Of a stretch of 6,138 nt of DNA, positions 5,253 through 6,138 are shown one piece after another. Origin of the DNA: an uncultured Chlamydiae bacterium (lineage in GTDB: Bacteria > Chlamydiota > Chlamydiia > Chlamydiales > CALBHK01); NCBI GenBank assembly GCA_937894565.1, contig CALBHK010000309.1, forward strand, positions 1 to 6,138, written 5' to 3'. Made by a program: the position numbers and the translations under genes. The notes under the pieces were generated by a model. That model worked only from the letters and a program-made list of their open reading frames with translations. It ran no database searches and was not told the origin of the DNA. Position 1 is the stretch's first letter; each line of letters begins with the position of its first letter.

Positions 5253-6053
5253 ATGTTGGACGACGTTCAATTAAAAAATGCTCCCTTGGGAAAAAAAACT
5301 GAATATGCGCAAAACTATACGCCTGGATTATTGTTTCCTATTTCAAGGCAATTGGGCAGAAGTAAATTGAAAGGGGAAGTTCCATTTGGCGGAGTGGATA
5401 TCTGGAATGGAACGGAGCTCTCTTGGTTAAACCCAAAAGGTAAACCTGAAATTGGGCTTTTACAGATCTGTTTTCCAACATCCAGTTCCCATATTGTAGA
5501 ATCTAAATCGCTTAAGCTCTATTTAAATTCATTTAGCCAGTCTAAGTTTGATTCGTTGCAGAGCGTAGAAAAGACAATGCAAAGAGATCTTTCTCAGGCA
5601 GTAGGGAGCGCAGTTACTGTGAAAGTACAGAGGGTAGTAAATGATTTGCCGGGAGAATCTTTGGATGTATTGGATGTGGAGATAGACACTTATCATGTCT
5701 GTACTGATTTTTTGCAGGCTGGGGGAGCTATTGTGAAAGAGACGCTTAATAGTTGCTTGCTCAAATCAAATTGCCTGGCCACAGGCCAGCCGGATTGGGG
5801 CTCTATTTTAATTCGATATCACGGGCCTCAGATCCATCGAGAAGGCCTTTTAAAATATATTATCTCTTTTCGCAACCACAGTGGCTTTGCAGAGCACTGC
5901 GCCGAGCAGATATTTTATGATTTATTGGAGCGCTGTAAAATGGAAAAATTAACCGTCTCTCTTTTTTATACAAGGAGAGGGGGGTTGGATATTAATCCCT
6001 TTCGTTCCAACTTCGAAGAGTTTGCATTTTGTCTGCAAGATGCCAGACGCTAA
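5253..6053 (+). CDS. queF: NADPH-dependent 7-cyano-7-deazaguanine reductase QueF (long, two-domain type)
   Basis: This enzyme reduces the nitrile of preQ0 to the aminomethyl group of preQ1 with two NADPH, a cytoplasmic step in making queuosine for tRNA wobble position 34. The 266-residue length and architecture match the E. coli-type QueF of about 280 residues with two tandem T-fold halves. The QueF signature ESKSLKLYLNSF is at residues 83-94, in the first half. The second half carries LLKSNCLATGQPDWGS with the catalytic nucleophile Cys174 and the acid Asp181, followed by SFRNHSGFAEHCAEQI and YTRRGGLDINPFRSN. All key residues are present and the gene looks intact. The ATG at 5253 is preceded by AAGGAAG with nine bases between. 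It is divergent from cdsD, so it is probably a neighbour by chance rather than a functional part of the secretion system. Confidence 0.95.
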   Translation: MLDDVQLKNAPLGKKTEYAQNYTPGLLFPISRQLGRSKLKGEVPFGGVDIWNGTELSWLNPKGKPEIGLLQICFPTSSSHIVESKSLKLYLNSFSQSKFDSLQSVEKTMQRDLSQAVGSAVTVKVQRVVNDLPGESLDVLDVEIDTYHVCTDFLQAGGAIVKETLNSCLLKSNCLATGQPDWGSILIRYHGPQIHREGLLKYIISFRNHSGFAEHCAEQIFYDLLERCKMEKLTVSLFYTRRGGLDINPFRSNFEEFAFCLQDARR

Positions 6054-6110
6054 CAAGATGGCAGGAAAAAAATGACAGGATGAGCAGGCATACGCATCAG
6101 GCTAACTCTT

Positions 6111-6127
6111 GCAGTCCTTCAGACTGC
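6111..6127 (+). repeat. Small inverted repeat downstream of queF
   Basis: GCAGTC (6111-6116) and GACTGC (6122-6127) enclose a five-base loop, 58 bases after the queF stop. No T run follows before the window ends, so a terminator cannot be claimed. The rest of 6054-6138 shows no gene. Confidence 0.35.
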
Positions 6128-6138
6128 GATATCTAACC

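Overview
The window holds part of a chlamydial (phylum Chlamydiota) type III secretion locus, read on the minus strand, plus a divergent queF on the plus strand. The protein set and order (FHA-domain CdsD, CdsE, needle CdsF, CdsG, a CT668-like protein, ATPase CdsN) match the conserved CT664-CT669 cluster of Chlamydia trachomatis. The clearly divergent sequences, compact CdsD, moderate GC content by eye and a neighbouring QueF (7-deazaguanine/queuosine pathway) point to an environmental Chlamydia-like lineage (order Parachlamydiales or relatives) rather than Chlamydia itself. The species cannot be named from this window.

Layout from right to left, which is the transcription direction of the secretion genes: queF (5253-6053, plus) is divergent from cdsD (5149-3308, minus) across a 103-base AT-rich spacer. 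A 324-base gap after cdsD contains a (CT)8 tract, a 204-base element with 19-base perfect terminal inverted repeats (3062-3265), and a near-consensus sigma-70-type promoter (3016-3044) facing cdsE. Next come cdsE (2983-2741) and the needle gene cdsF (2663-2427), which has a hairpin on each side. A 303-base non-coding structured spacer follows, then cdsG (2123-1626), the CT668-like gene (1516-812) and the 5' part of cdsN (701 to the window edge).

The genes work together as follows. CdsD is the inner-membrane ring/platform protein with cytoplasmic FHA domains. CdsE and CdsG are the likely paired chaperones that keep needle subunit CdsF monomeric before export. CdsN is the hexameric ATPase energising export. 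The CT668-like protein sits where the Yersinia cluster carries yscH/yscI and has an inner-rod-like C-terminus, so it is proposed here as a candidate inner rod protein.

Main oddities: cdsN is interrupted by a -1 frame change at a C5 run next to a TAA stop (291-298), and the end of its visible reading frame departs from the family. A MITE-like element lies between cdsD and cdsE, next to a separate cdsE promoter. The spacers between secretion genes (77-324 bases) are wide for an operon and contain hairpins and repeats.
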